Assembly (NCBI RefSeq): GCF_016019935.1
Contig: NZ_JAECMT010000001.1
Coordinates: forward strand, 310,022-374,021
Source: Paenibacillus sp. GSMTC-2017
GTDB taxonomy: Bacteria > Bacillota > Bacilli > Paenibacillales > Paenibacillaceae
Reading direction: 5' to 3'
Length of the DNA: 64,000 bases
Positions within the stretch are counted from its first letter, which is position 1. Each line of letters starts with the position of its first letter. Positions 51,987 to 60,692 of this stretch are shown here, in pieces. Below the pieces are notes generated by a model. That model searched no databases. It was given only the letters and a program-made list of their open reading frames with translations, and was not told the origin of the DNA. Both the position numbers and the translations under genes were made by a program.

Positions 51987-53288
51987 CTAAACTTGACCAT
52001 CTTCAAATAGTTTTTTATTAAAATTATATTCATCTAAAAAATTATTTAGTATGTTTTTAAAGTGTTCTTTGTTTTCTTCAACCATTTCTTTAGGGTCAAA
52101 TAAAGAATAGCCCCCATGGTTGATAATATTAACCAGTCTTGTATGGACAGGTTCATCCTCCTCCGCACCCTGTCTTATGCAGGAAGAAAAGTGTGCATAG
52201 CCATGAAAAGATGCTGTTTTTTCTAATATATTTCTAAGAATATTAAAGTGATACGTATATAGTTCACCTGAATCAGACGCTTTTTTCAATTCCTTCAACA
52301 ATGCAACATGATGAAAGAAAGGTGTTTTAGTGGTGTCTTTAAGTATATAGGTACCACTTTTGGTGTTTTTCTGTAAAAATAATTGTTCTGCTCTATTAAT
52401 TTCATTACATAAAACATTAAAAAACAAAGTATGATGAGATGAAACAATTACTTTAATATCATTTCCACTCATTAATTGAGCCAAATGACTTGCAACGGCA
52501 ATAACATTGTTGTCATCCAAAGAAGAAATAGGATCATCGACATAGATATACTTTACCCAATTATACGACTCTACTTTATCCACTACCAACTGCACAACAG
52601 CAAGGAAAAAACACCAAACAAAGATGTTTTCCTCGCCGCGAGATATTTTTATATTATCAATTCTATTAGTAGTCCCCGAAGTTAGTACATTTCTGGAAAA
52701 GCTAATTGCCCATGTCTCATAATTAATAGTAAAATCAAAATCGACATATCGATGGAGCAATGGACGAATTCTGCTCTCCATTTCTAATTCATTTAGTCCT
52801 GCAAAAAATCTAGAGTTACTATTTAACTTTAATAATCGTTCGGTATCATTATCTAAATCATTATCCCAATAAAAAAGATCTTCAGTAAATGCATTGTAGT
52901 ATAATGTATCAGCTGTTTTTTCTCCCGTATCACCAAGTAACTGTTGACCTAATGATTTAAACTCTACGGAAAGCCTCGTCTTCCCTGTACCGTTATACGC
53001 AAACAGTACAATGTTCTTCTTTTCATCTAACAGCATCCTAAAATATTCGGCAACATTTTTAATTGTATCAAATGGATTATATCCGATCCTTTTAAGTACA
53101 AAGTCCAATTTTGCAAGCAATTCATCGGATAAGTTTTCTATCAAGGTATATTCTTCCGAACTCCTTGGGCATTTGTAATTATCATTTAAAATTTTTTTGT
53201 AGTGGCTGAATTTATCATTATTCAATTTCTTAAGAATCATTTCCATAAAGGATTCTTTGGCTATTTTCGAAGGAACATTGTAACTCAT
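51987..53288 (-). CDS. PrrC-like ATPase, candidate anticodon nuclease
   Basis: The 433-residue protein has a RecF/PrrC-type ABC ATPase part: P-loop Ala-Tyr-Asn-Gly-Thr-Gly-Lys-Thr at 97-104, signature-like Ile-Ser-Arg-Gly-Glu-Glu-Asn at 215-221, Val-Asp-Asp-Pro-Ile-Ser-Ser-Leu-Asp at 250-258 and Ser-Ser-His-His at 283-286. The last 100 residues contain Arg352-x3-Glu356 and, 35 residues on, Asn-His391. PrrC (396 residues) has Arg320, Glu324 and His356 as nuclease residues with near-equal spacing. Its place inside a type I operon also fits PrrC, which stays silent until the restriction enzyme is disabled and then cuts a tRNA. Its start overlaps the hsdS stop as ATGA. Function by homology is inferred; the first P-loop Gly is Ala. 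Confidence 0.7.
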   Translation of the reverse strand: MSYNVPSKIAKESFMEMILKKLNNDKFSHYKKILNDNYKCPRSSEEYTLIENLSDELLAKLDFVLKRIGYNPFDTIKNVAEYFRMLLDEKKNIVLFAYNGTGKTRLSVEFKSLGQQLLGDTGEKTADTLYYNAFTEDLFYWDNDLDNDTERLLKLNSNSRFFAGLNELEMESRIRPLLHRYVDFDFTINYETWAISFSRNVLTSGTTNRIDNIKISRGEENIFVWCFFLAVVQLVVDKVESYNWVKYIYVDDPISSLDDNNVIAVASHLAQLMSGNDIKVIVSSHHTLFFNVLCNEINRAEQLFLQKNTKSGTYILKDTTKTPFFHHVALLKELKKASDSGELYTYHFNILRNILEKTASFHGYAHFSSCIRQGAEEDEPVHTRLVNIINHGGYSLFDPKEMVEENKEHFKNILNNFLDEYNFNKKLFEDGQV

Positions 53289-54496
53289 TCTCTCGCCTCC
53301 TCAACAGAAGAGAACAGCCCTTGCATTAACCCTCTTTTGTGCAATTTCAGAGTTTCATTTTTTTCTACTTGTACGGTTATAAGAGTGTCCAAGGCAGATA
53401 GGCAATCAGCAATTTTTTGTTGTTCTTTTTCTTTAGGAAGTGGAATTGGTATAACATCCAGTTTTGATCTATTTAATTTAGGTTGGGCCATACCAGTAAG
53501 AAACTCGCCCAAGTCAATGCTATTCAAATAGCTTTCCACTAAAACTTGCGTAAAGTTATTTTCAAATTTAAGCACATGGGCATGATTGTTTACCCAGCTT
53601 TTTCCTGAAATGCTAAATGCAACAGGATATGTGCGAGCAACTAAGTTTGCTCCATCTTCCGACACACACAACAATATTTCGTCAAAAATAAAGCCATTAA
53701 CATAATCGATAATACCTGACGCACCAAAATAAGGCGTGGAACCTTTTTTTCTGTCTTTTTCTGCTATTGGAATCCTTCTTGAATCTAAGTTTTCGCATAC
53801 TTCATTCAATCGGCTGATTTCCCACTCGCCACTACCCCTAAACTCCGGAAATCGCCATTCGGGAACAGTTTCACCCTCGGTGGGGAATAACTTTTGCATT
53901 AAGCCTTTTTTATGCGTTTTAAGAGCCTCAAGCTTTTTATCTTCTGTGGTGATAAGGTCATCAAGGGAAGATAGGCAATCAGCGACTTTTTGTTGTTCTT
54001 TGTTTTCCGGTTTAGGTAATAGTATAGATGAAAATTGACTATAGCTCACCATCTTACCATCTCTTATGCCTTCTAGGTCTTTGTTTAGATCTTGTATAAA
54101 CTTATTTGTTTTAAAATAATACTTGTAGTATTGTTCCACTATTGGAGTTTTTTCGCGTAAAATAATATAAGCCGGGCTGCAAATACCATGATACACAGAA
54201 TATTCTATGCCGCCTTGAAAAGACCTTAAACTAATGATAAAGTCTCCTATCTCGACAACCTTGTAACTTTCAAGACTCTTATCCGTTACCGACACATTAT
54301 AATCAATCTGATCTCTTGGAATTGCTCCATATTCCTGCGTTATAGCCAAAATAGGAAGATCGGAGTTATGATTTTTATTACTTATTGATTCAAATATTTC
54401 ATTTCCATTTTCAAGGATAATCGCGCCTTTGTCTTTAAATTCTGGAAACCTTAGTTCCGGTACCAAAGTTACTTTATCTTTCTTATTCATACGCAT
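53285..54496 (-). CDS. hsdS: Type I restriction-modification specificity subunit
   Basis: HsdS recognises the bipartite DNA target. The 403-residue protein has two target-recognition domains, each starting with a Pro-Glu-(Leu/Trp)-Arg-Phe-Pro-Glu-Phe repeat, at about residues 14 and 212. Each ends with a matching coiled-coil segment: Glu-Gln-Gln-Lys-Val/Ile-Ala-Asp-Cys-Leu-Ser near 165 and again near 360, then Lys-Lys/Arg-Gly-Leu-Met-Gln. The two repeated coils are typical and could allow exchange of halves. It overlaps hsdR by 14 bases and the PrrC-like gene by 4. Confidence 0.95.
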   Translation of the reverse strand: MRMNKKDKVTLVPELRFPEFKDKGAIILENGNEIFESISNKNHNSDLPILAITQEYGAIPRDQIDYNVSVTDKSLESYKVVEIGDFIISLRSFQGGIEYSVYHGICSPAYIILREKTPIVEQYYKYYFKTNKFIQDLNKDLEGIRDGKMVSYSQFSSILLPKPENKEQQKVADCLSSLDDLITTEDKKLEALKTHKKGLMQKLFPTEGETVPEWRFPEFRGSGEWEISRLNEVCENLDSRRIPIAEKDRKKGSTPYFGASGIIDYVNGFIFDEILLCVSEDGANLVARTYPVAFSISGKSWVNNHAHVLKFENNFTQVLVESYLNSIDLGEFLTGMAQPKLNRSKLDVIPIPLPKEKEQQKIADCLSALDTLITVQVEKNETLKLHKRGLMQGLFSSVEEARE

Positions 54497-57491
54497 TCAG
54501 CCCCACAATCACTCGTCCGTCTGCAAGCTTTCTCAGTAGCGGAATTAAATCATCCATCAATTCTAGCTCTTTCTTAGTCCTATCTCTCCAGCCTAGCTCC
54601 AGCGGCTCTAACAAATCGCTTAGTTTTTCACCGTCAAAAATCATGCGCCCTATAATTTCTTCTACAAGTACTTGTAACGCTGTAGGTTCAATACCGTGTT
54701 TTTTTGCAATTGATTCCATTTCTATCACTGCTTTTTCTTCCTTAAATTTTTGGTATCCGGTCTTTATTTCCTTTTCATCCAACCCTTTCCCAGCCTCTAA
54801 GGAGCTGATATAAGCAATAATATCCTCACGTTCTTCCATCATATTTGAATTAGAACAGAGCAAACTAATGAGCTGCTCACGGCTCATTTTTTCTTTTTTA
54901 GGCACATCCGGTTGTGTATATCTCGAAATTAGTGACATGATGTAGTCATAATCAATTATGGCAGAGGAAAATAGAACAAACTCAAAATCGAGCTCTTCGA
55001 CCACAGGGTCTTTATCCTTAATATCTTTGCCTTGCTGTGCTTTTAGCATTTGAGCAGTTTCAATATATACACCACGGAACGCACGCAAAGTATCCTCCGG
55101 AAACAATTCTTCAATTTTTGTCACATGCTCTTCCTTTATATCTGTATATTGGTCAAGCTGCGTTTTAAGGCGCTGGACTTCCTTAAATTTATTGATAAAT
55201 TCACCTCGTGCGGCATTACCCTTAAGATTGTTTACTTGTTCAGGCTTGCATTCTAAGCCCTGTGATTCCATAAACTTTTCAAGCTCAGCAACCGCCTTAT
55301 CTAGCTTTTCAACCACAACAGGAGCCGGATCAACAAGCCAAATTTCTTTTGCCCTGCTACTGTTTTCTTTTCCAGAGAACAGCGCAATTGCTTGATCTAC
55401 TTCTTTTTCTTGCCCTTTAAAATCAAGAATATTTCCGTAAGGCTTAGTGTCGTTCAAAACACGGTTTGTTCTTGAAAATGCTTGAATTAAACTATGTTGT
55501 TTTAAATTTTTATCAACGTATAAGGTATTTAGATATTTGGAATCAAATCCGGTTAACAGCATATCCACCACAATAGTTATATCAATTTTGTTTGCATGAG
55601 GATAGTCGGAATTAGGATGCTTTTGGTCTTTAATGCGTTTTTGCACATCTTGATAATACAAATCGAATTCGTTTATGCTATGATTTGTGCCGTACTGCAG
55701 GTTATAGTCATCAATGATAATTTTAAGTGCAGCTTTTTTCTTATCGGGTTCTTGTTCGTTATCCGCTTTTTCCTGCTGTAGGTCTTCTTGTAACTGCTTA
55801 ACATCTTTGTTTCCTTCAGCTGGTGGAGAGAAAACACTGGCAATATTCAATGGCTCAAAGCTATCGGCCTCATTCTTTTTGCCTTTCCCTTTCAACAACT
55901 TGAAGATTTCAAAGTATTCTATTGCATCGTTGATAGAAGCTGTAGCAAAAATCGCATTGTAACGTCTACCATTAGTAGCGGCATCGTGTTTTGATAGTAT
56001 TGCTTCGGCAATTGCTTTTTTACTAGCAGTGTCAGAGACCTTTGCTGCTCTGTAGACATCTTCCGGCATAAAATAATCGATGTGAAAACGAAGCACATTA
56101 CGGTCATCAATGGCATTCGTTATGGTATAAGCATGCAGTTCTTTTTCAAAAACATCTTTTGTTGTGATAAGAGTTTTAACTTCACCATCAATTTGCTTAT
56201 ATGTTGCGTTTTCTTCAAATATTGGTGTTCCAGTAAATCCAAAAAGCTGTGCTTTCGGGAAAAAGTTTTTAATTGCTTCATGATTATCGCCAAACTGTGA
56301 GCGATGACATTCATCGAAAATAATAGCAATACGTTTATCGGTGAGCTTTGCCAAGCGGTCCTTGTAGGTAGGTTCGCCCCTTTTCTTTTTCTCTTGGTTA
56401 CGCTTGCTATCCTCATCAAGAGCAAGACCAAGTTTTTGAATTGTGGTAACAATAACTTTGTCACGATAATCATCCGAAGTAAGACGCTTAACCAAACTTT
56501 CTGTATTTGTGTTCTCTTCAACGCATCCTTCTTGAAATTTATTGAATTCCAGTCGAGTTTGTCTATCAAGGTCTTTTCTGTCAACAACAAATAGACACTT
56601 CTCAATTTCAGGATTGTCTTTCAACAGGGTTGATGTTTTAAATGATGTAAGTGTTTTACCGCTTCCGGTAGTATGCCAAATATATCCGTTGCCACGATTC
56701 TGATCGATGCAATCCATTATTGCCTTAACAGCGTAAATCTGATAAGGACGCATAATCATCAACTTCTGCTCACTTACCACAAGTACCATGTAACGGCTTA
56801 TTAATTGTCCGAGAGTACATTTTAGCAAAAACTTATCAGAAAAATCATGAAGATGAGTAATTTTATTATTGTCCTCGTCTGCCATCTGATAAATCGGCAA
56901 AAAGCGCTCGTCTGCGTTGAAACAAAAGTGCTCCTTGTGATTGTTGGCGAAATAATATGTGTTACTCTCATTGCTCACAATAAAAAGCTGCATAAAGCAA
57001 AGCAATGAGTTTGTATAACCATTGCCCGGGTCATTTTTATATTCTACTATTTGCTCCATTGCCTTTTTAGGTGTAATTTGCAGCGATTTCAGCTCAACCT
57101 GAACAACAGGAACACCATTAATAAGGATAATAATATCATAACGATGATTGCTATTATCCGTGTTAATGCGCAACTGATTTATAACTTCAAATTCATTTTT
57201 ACACCAGTCTTTAATATTTACAATGGTGTACTGTAGTGGCGTGTCATCATCACGCTTGAAGGTGTTGATTTCTCGTAAAGTTTTGGCTGCTGTGAACACA
57301 TCTGCAGTAACAATACTATCTCTTAGGCGTGTAAATTCAGAATCGCTTAACTTTACACGATTTAGTCTTTCAAAATGCTTTTTGAAATTAGCTTCAAGTG
57401 CCACCTTGTCTCGAATGTCTTCCCGATATGTGTATTTTAATTCTCGAAGCTTTTCAATAAATTCGACCTCTATTTGTCTTTCGGATTTCAT
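54483..57491 (-). CDS. hsdR: Type I restriction endonuclease subunit
   Basis: HsdR translocates and cuts unmethylated DNA. The 1002-residue protein has an N-terminal PD-(D/E)xK nuclease (about 90-140, with Val-Gln-Val-Glu-Leu-Lys), followed by the motor: Walker A Thr-Gly-Ser-Gly-Lys-Thr near 275 and Phe-Asp-Glu-Cys-His-Arg-Ser-Gln near 390. Thr-Gly-Thr-Pro-Ile-Phe and Ala-Phe-Ser-Arg-Thr-Asn come next, then a helical C-terminal part. GAGGAGG stands 7 bases before the ATG. It is the first large gene after the HTH regulator, 60 bases downstream. Confidence 0.95.
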   Translation of the reverse strand: MKSERQIEVEFIEKLRELKYTYREDIRDKVALEANFKKHFERLNRVKLSDSEFTRLRDSIVTADVFTAAKTLREINTFKRDDDTPLQYTIVNIKDWCKNEFEVINQLRINTDNSNHRYDIIILINGVPVVQVELKSLQITPKKAMEQIVEYKNDPGNGYTNSLLCFMQLFIVSNESNTYYFANNHKEHFCFNADERFLPIYQMADEDNNKITHLHDFSDKFLLKCTLGQLISRYMVLVVSEQKLMIMRPYQIYAVKAIMDCIDQNRGNGYIWHTTGSGKTLTSFKTSTLLKDNPEIEKCLFVVDRKDLDRQTRLEFNKFQEGCVEENTNTESLVKRLTSDDYRDKVIVTTIQKLGLALDEDSKRNQEKKKRGEPTYKDRLAKLTDKRIAIIFDECHRSQFGDNHEAIKNFFPKAQLFGFTGTPIFEENATYKQIDGEVKTLITTKDVFEKELHAYTITNAIDDRNVLRFHIDYFMPEDVYRAAKVSDTASKKAIAEAILSKHDAATNGRRYNAIFATASINDAIEYFEIFKLLKGKGKKNEADSFEPLNIASVFSPPAEGNKDVKQLQEDLQQEKADNEQEPDKKKAALKIIIDDYNLQYGTNHSINEFDLYYQDVQKRIKDQKHPNSDYPHANKIDITIVVDMLLTGFDSKYLNTLYVDKNLKQHSLIQAFSRTNRVLNDTKPYGNILDFKGQEKEVDQAIALFSGKENSSRAKEIWLVDPAPVVVEKLDKAVAELEKFMESQGLECKPEQVNNLKGNAARGEFINKFKEVQRLKTQLDQYTDIKEEHVTKIEELFPEDTLRAFRGVYIETAQMLKAQQGKDIKDKDPVVEELDFEFVLFSSAIIDYDYIMSLISRYTQPDVPKKEKMSREQLISLLCSNSNMMEEREDIIAYISSLEAGKGLDEKEIKTGYQKFKEEKAVIEMESIAKKHGIEPTALQVLVEEIIGRMIFDGEKLSDLLEPLELGWRDRTKKELELMDDLIPLLRKLADGRVIVGLNAYE

Positions 57492-57551
57492 ACCTAAACC
57501 TCCTCATAATATAAAATAGTAGTATCCGAAGCCCTATTCAATATGCAATGC

Positions 57552-57767
57552 CTACTTTGTTTTGATGAGTAGTTCAATCAGCTCAGGACTAATGTTTTTA
57601 TTCTTACAAAGCTCTATTAAAGCATGACGGGCTATTTGATTCGGCCTTGTATGATTATTCTCCCATCTGTTCACAGATGTAAATCCAACATGAAGCTCAC
57701 GCGCAAGCCCCTCTTGAGACAAACACAGCTCCAAACGCACTTTTTTAATCGCATCGCTTAACTTCAT
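57552..57767 (-). CDS. XRE-type helix-turn-helix regulator of the restriction operon
   Basis: This 71-residue protein is little more than a DNA-binding domain: Ile-Lys-Lys-Val-Arg-Leu, Leu-Ser-Gln-Glu-Gly-Leu-Ala and Ser-Val-Asn-Arg-Trp-Glu-Asn form an XRE/Cro fold. Such small proteins control restriction-modification genes, much as C proteins do. It is the first gene of the operon and has GAGGTGA before the ATG. A palindrome lies in its promoter, so it may repress or activate itself and the operon. Confidence 0.9.
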   Translation of the reverse strand: MKLSDAIKKVRLELCLSQEGLARELHVGFTSVNRWENNHTRPNQIARHALIELCKNKNISPELIELLIKTK

Positions 57768-57805
57768 TTAGAATCACCTCGTTATTGCATAACTAACCAC
57801 AATAA

Positions 57806-57827
57806 ATTATATCACAAGCTATAGCTT
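57806..57827 (-). promoter_or_regulatory. Promoter -10 box and overlapping palindrome upstream of the HTH gene
   Basis: On the minus strand the -10 box TATAAT occupies 57806-57811. The palindrome AAGCTATAGCTT (57816-57827) sits 5 bases upstream of it, between the -10 and the expected -35. The position fits an autoregulatory operator of the HTH protein encoded just downstream. The -35 box is weak. Confidence 0.55.
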
Positions 57828-58386
57828 TTTGTGAGAAGCTAGTAATAATATGTACAAATGAAAAACACTCCTTAAGATAAATCAGTTGAACAATGCTTAA
57901 ATGAATATTTTGATGAAATAGAGCCGCCATTCCGGTCATGAGTAAGCCAGGTCTTCGCAGAAAGTGATCCTCTACAGTGATGGGAGCCATGCGGAAGTAA
58001 GCAAGTTAAGGCCGCGAAGCGTTCATTTCATCCTTAACTTGCGTTGTTAATCTCCTTCATACTTACATTCCTCCATCAGGTACTGCTGGAGCTGCAGCAC
58101 GGCGAGTGAAGGGGTGCAGCGGGATTTCTTCCTGCTTTTCCCCTTTGGAGACTTCTTTAACTGGCTCACCTCATCCGGATGGTTGCTCAAAAACCCCAGA
58201 GACCTAGCTCACTTTCACCGGAACGATGGTTTAGTTCGCTCTGGATTAATCTACTAGACTCAAACTTTTTTACTTCGAAAAGTCCTTTTATTCAGCTCTA
58301 TATTATATCAATGAGTTAGATCAAAACTGCCCATTAATGTTTTCAGTAGTGAAATCTATCATTATTCCTTCAGGAGATGATTACTG
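57828..58386. other. Region between the restriction operon and mobile-element remnants
   Basis: About 560 bases with no intact gene. GCAAGTTAAGG (58001-58011) and CCTTAACTTGC (58032-58042) form a perfect 11-base inverted repeat with a 20-base loop and no T run. Stretches at 58040-58250 read as short basic and helical peptides on the minus strand and may be gene scraps, but I could not name them. Confidence 0.4.
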
Positions 58387-58647
58387 ATGGTACACAACAT
58401 CGAGACCATGTTTTACGTTAGGGAAGTCCCGTGGCACAGGCTCGGAAATCAGGTTGAACACACACTCAGTTCGGATGAAGCATTGCAAGCTGACTGGCTC
58501 GATTGGGAAGTGATTAAGAAACCAATTAAAACTAGGTCGACATGGTCATTCCAGGCTACAAAGCCAACTTTCGGGACATCGACCACAAAGTACTTGACGT
58601 ATCCTGTGTTCAGATCTTTCTTTTACCTTCACATCCCAATATCATGA
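58387..58647 (+). pseudogene. DUF932 phage/plasmid-type gene, N-terminal fragment
   Basis: The frame begins Met-Val-His-Asn-Ile-Glu-Thr-Met-Phe-Tyr-Val-Arg-Glu-Val-Pro-Trp-His-Arg-Leu-Gly and later has Leu-Asp-Trp-Glu-Val, which is the N-terminus of the DUF932 (phage/plasmid-like protein, TIGR03299) family. Intact members are about 310-350 residues; this frame ends after 86, with the last 20 no longer family-like. CAGGAGATG with good spacing precedes the ATG, so a fragment could still be made. It is a remnant of a plasmid or phage. Confidence 0.75.
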
Positions 58648-58663
58648 ACGGAGGAATCTATCT

Positions 58664-59062
58664 ATGCTACATCGCCAGTCCGCCGACTATATAACATTAG
58701 TCAGTAATCTCATTCGTGAGAACCACAACAGCTATGTTGTATAACAGCTCATTTCAATGTTCCCCACCCCGAAGGATTTGCTTCATGCCGATGAGTCTGA
58801 GCTAACTATTTTCAAAGGAATTGGAAAAGCAAAAGCACGGCATATTGTAGCAGCACTTAGAATCGATCGCACAATCTCCTTAACCTTATAACCAATTAAT
58901 CAGATTAAATCACCGGAGGATGTTCATAAGTTCATGGCTCCAATCTTCACAGATCTCAATAAAGAGCATTTCGTATGCATGTTTCTTAATAGCAAAACAT
59001 GGTACTTGTCTGGGAAACCATCGAAATCGGTTCACTTAATGCCGCCCATGATATTAGGTGAT
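58664..59062 (+). pseudogene. RadC-like gene, inactivated
   Basis: The frame starts Met-Leu-His-Arg-Gln-Ser-Ala-Asp-Tyr and contains Phe-Lys-Gly-Ile-Gly-Lys-Ala-Lys-Ala-Arg-His-Ile-Val-Ala-Ala-Leu, the helix-hairpin-helix of the RadC family, and Asn-Lys-Glu-His-Phe-Val-Cys-Met-Phe-Leu-Asn. Two in-frame stops break it, at 58742-58744 and 58889-58891. A frameshift follows near 59010, after which Ile-Gly-Ser-Leu-Asn-Ala appears in another frame. The metal-binding His-x-His-Pro-Ser-Gly end is lost. The first stop looks like a single change of a Gln codon. RadC genes of this kind are common on plasmids, phages and ICEs. Confidence 0.8.
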
Positions 59063-59455
59063 TTTTTTGTATTTTAGGTCTTATCATAGGTTTACTATCC
59101 GAACCCCCTGAAAAATCAGTCCTAAATTTCATTGTCATTATGATATGTTTGCAGTGTTAGTGGTAAAAATGTGGTCATGGAATTATCAAATCATATGTTT
59201 CGTATGCGAGAAAATGCCGATTACTTTTCTTATCAGAATCACTGACGATGAACATGTACTACATTCAAATTCAACATCATCAAGTTTGATGTGTGTGGGT
59301 AACAGACAGCAAAAATGCTCTTACATTAATTGATGCCTGTCACTCACACAATTGATTCTGTGCATCAAACGCCAAAACATGATACTATTTATGATGGATA
59401 AAGAACTTTGCTATAACTTATCTCGTTTTTATATGTAGCAACAGGAGGAAATTGT
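59063..59455. other. Intergenic region before dus
   Basis: About 390 bases with a 62-codon plus-strand frame that has neither a ribosome site nor a recognisable protein. A short palindrome CATCAA-gt-TTGATG lies near 59278-59291 and a related CATCAA near 59360. Nothing else was seen. Confidence 0.4.
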
Positions 59456-60436
59456 ATGAGTAATGAACAAAATTTTTGGCTTGATTTACCAAAGCCTTTT
59501 TTCATATTAGCACCGATGGAAGATGTGACAGATGTTGTTTTTCGTCACGTCATTAGTGAAGCTGCAAAACCTGACGTTTTTTTCACGGAATTCACAAGTA
59601 CAGATAGTTATTGTAACCCTGTAGGAAGAGCCAGTACTCGTGGTCGGTTAACGTTCACAAAAGATGAGCAACCGATTGTCGCTCATATTTGGGGCAATAA
59701 GCCAGCATTGTTTGAACAGATGAGTATTGATATGAAAAAACTTGGTTTTCGTGGTATCGATTTAAACATGGGATGCCCCGTACAAAACGTCTCGTCAAAT
59801 GGAAAAGGTGCTGGATTAATACGACATCCTGAAGTTGCGGCAGAAATTATTCAAGCAGCCAAAGCAGGTGGATTACCAGTTAGTGTTAAAACAAGATTGG
59901 GGTACTATGAGATTGATGAGTGGCGCGATTGGTTAGCACATATATTGAAACAAGATATTGCGAATCTTTCCATTCACCTTCGTACAAAAAAAGAAATGAG
60001 TAAAGTAGATGCACACTGGGAACTAATCCCTGAAATCAAAAAATTACGTGATGAAATTGCTCCAAATACGTTGTTAACCATTAATGGAGATATTCCTGAT
60101 CGCGCAACAGGATTAAAATTAGTAGAACAATACGGCGTTGATGGCGTTATGATTGGCCGCGGCATTTTTACCAATCCATTTGCTTTTGAAAAAGAACCTA
60201 AAGAACATAGTGCGAAGGAGTTTCTCAATTTACTTCTTTTACAGTTGGATCTTCACGATAAATATTCAACAGAAACCCAGCCACGATCATTTAAACCACT
60301 TCTTCGCTTTTTCAAAATATATGTTCGTGGATTTAGAGGCGCAAACGAACTAAGAATCCAATTAATGGATAGCAAGTCAACAGATGAAGTACGTCGTTTA
60401 GTACAACCTTTTTTAGATCAAGAATTAGAGAATTAG
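59456..60436 (+). CDS. dus: tRNA-dihydrouridine synthase
   Basis: Dus enzymes reduce uridine in tRNA loops, using FMN. The 326-residue protein has Leu-Ala-Pro-Met-Glu-Asp-Val-Thr-Asp near the start, Asn-Met-Gly-Cys-Pro-Val with the catalytic Cys at about residue 106, Val-Lys-Thr-Arg-Leu-Gly, His-Leu-Arg-Thr and Gly-Val-Met-Ile-Gly-Arg-Gly. The segment after Cys-Pro ([12 protein letters not shown]) is an unusual form of the Lys-Val-x-x-Gly-Gly-Ala loop. AGGAGG precedes the ATG. It is a single gene ending in a strong terminator. Confidence 0.92.
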   Translation: MSNEQNFWLDLPKPFFILAPMEDVTDVVFRHVISEAAKPDVFFTEFTSTDSYCNPVGRASTRGRLTFTKDEQPIVAHIWGNKPALFEQMSIDMKKLGFRGIDLNMGCPVQNVSSNGKGAGLIRHPEVAAEIIQAAKAGGLPVSVKTRLGYYEIDEWRDWLAHILKQDIANLSIHLRTKKEMSKVDAHWELIPEIKKLRDEIAPNTLLTINGDIPDRATGLKLVEQYGVDGVMIGRGIFTNPFAFEKEPKEHSAKEFLNLLLLQLDLHDKYSTETQPRSFKPLLRFFKIYVRGFRGANELRIQLMDSKSTDEVRRLVQPFLDQELEN

Positions 60437-60469
60437 ATTGAATTAGATTGAATGATACCGACCTGTGCA

Positions 60470-60519
60470 TGCTTAAAAAGACTTGTTGTGAAAACAAGTC
60501 TTTTTAAGCAATTTTTTTA
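60470..60519 (+). terminator. Terminator of dus
   Basis: TGCTTAAAAAGACTTGTT and AACAAGTCTTTTTAAGCA are perfect 18-base inverted repeats (60470-60487 and 60493-60510), followed by seven T residues. Confidence 0.95.
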
Positions 60520-60570
60520 TTCTAAATGAAACTCTTATCCACTGCTATACGACTCCTTCTAAAAAATAGG

Positions 60571-60609
60571 AGACCTTTCATAAGTTCAATAAGCTCATGA
60601 AAGGTTTCT
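60571..60609. terminator. Bidirectional terminator between dus and copA
   Basis: AGACCTTTCAT (60571-60581) pairs with ATGAAAGGTTTCT (60597-60609). A T run follows on each strand. It probably terminates copA on the minus strand. Confidence 0.75.
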
Positions 60610-60692
60610 GATTTTTTCGCTAGGTGTTCAAATGGGGTTTCCTCTCAAGGAAACCCTTGATACTACAGACTTCTCAGCCGTTTTCTCGCTCA

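Noticed and set aside
57793..57990. 65-codon minus-strand frame upstream of the HTH gene
   Set aside because: It runs through the promoter and palindrome of the restriction operon and has no ribosome site.
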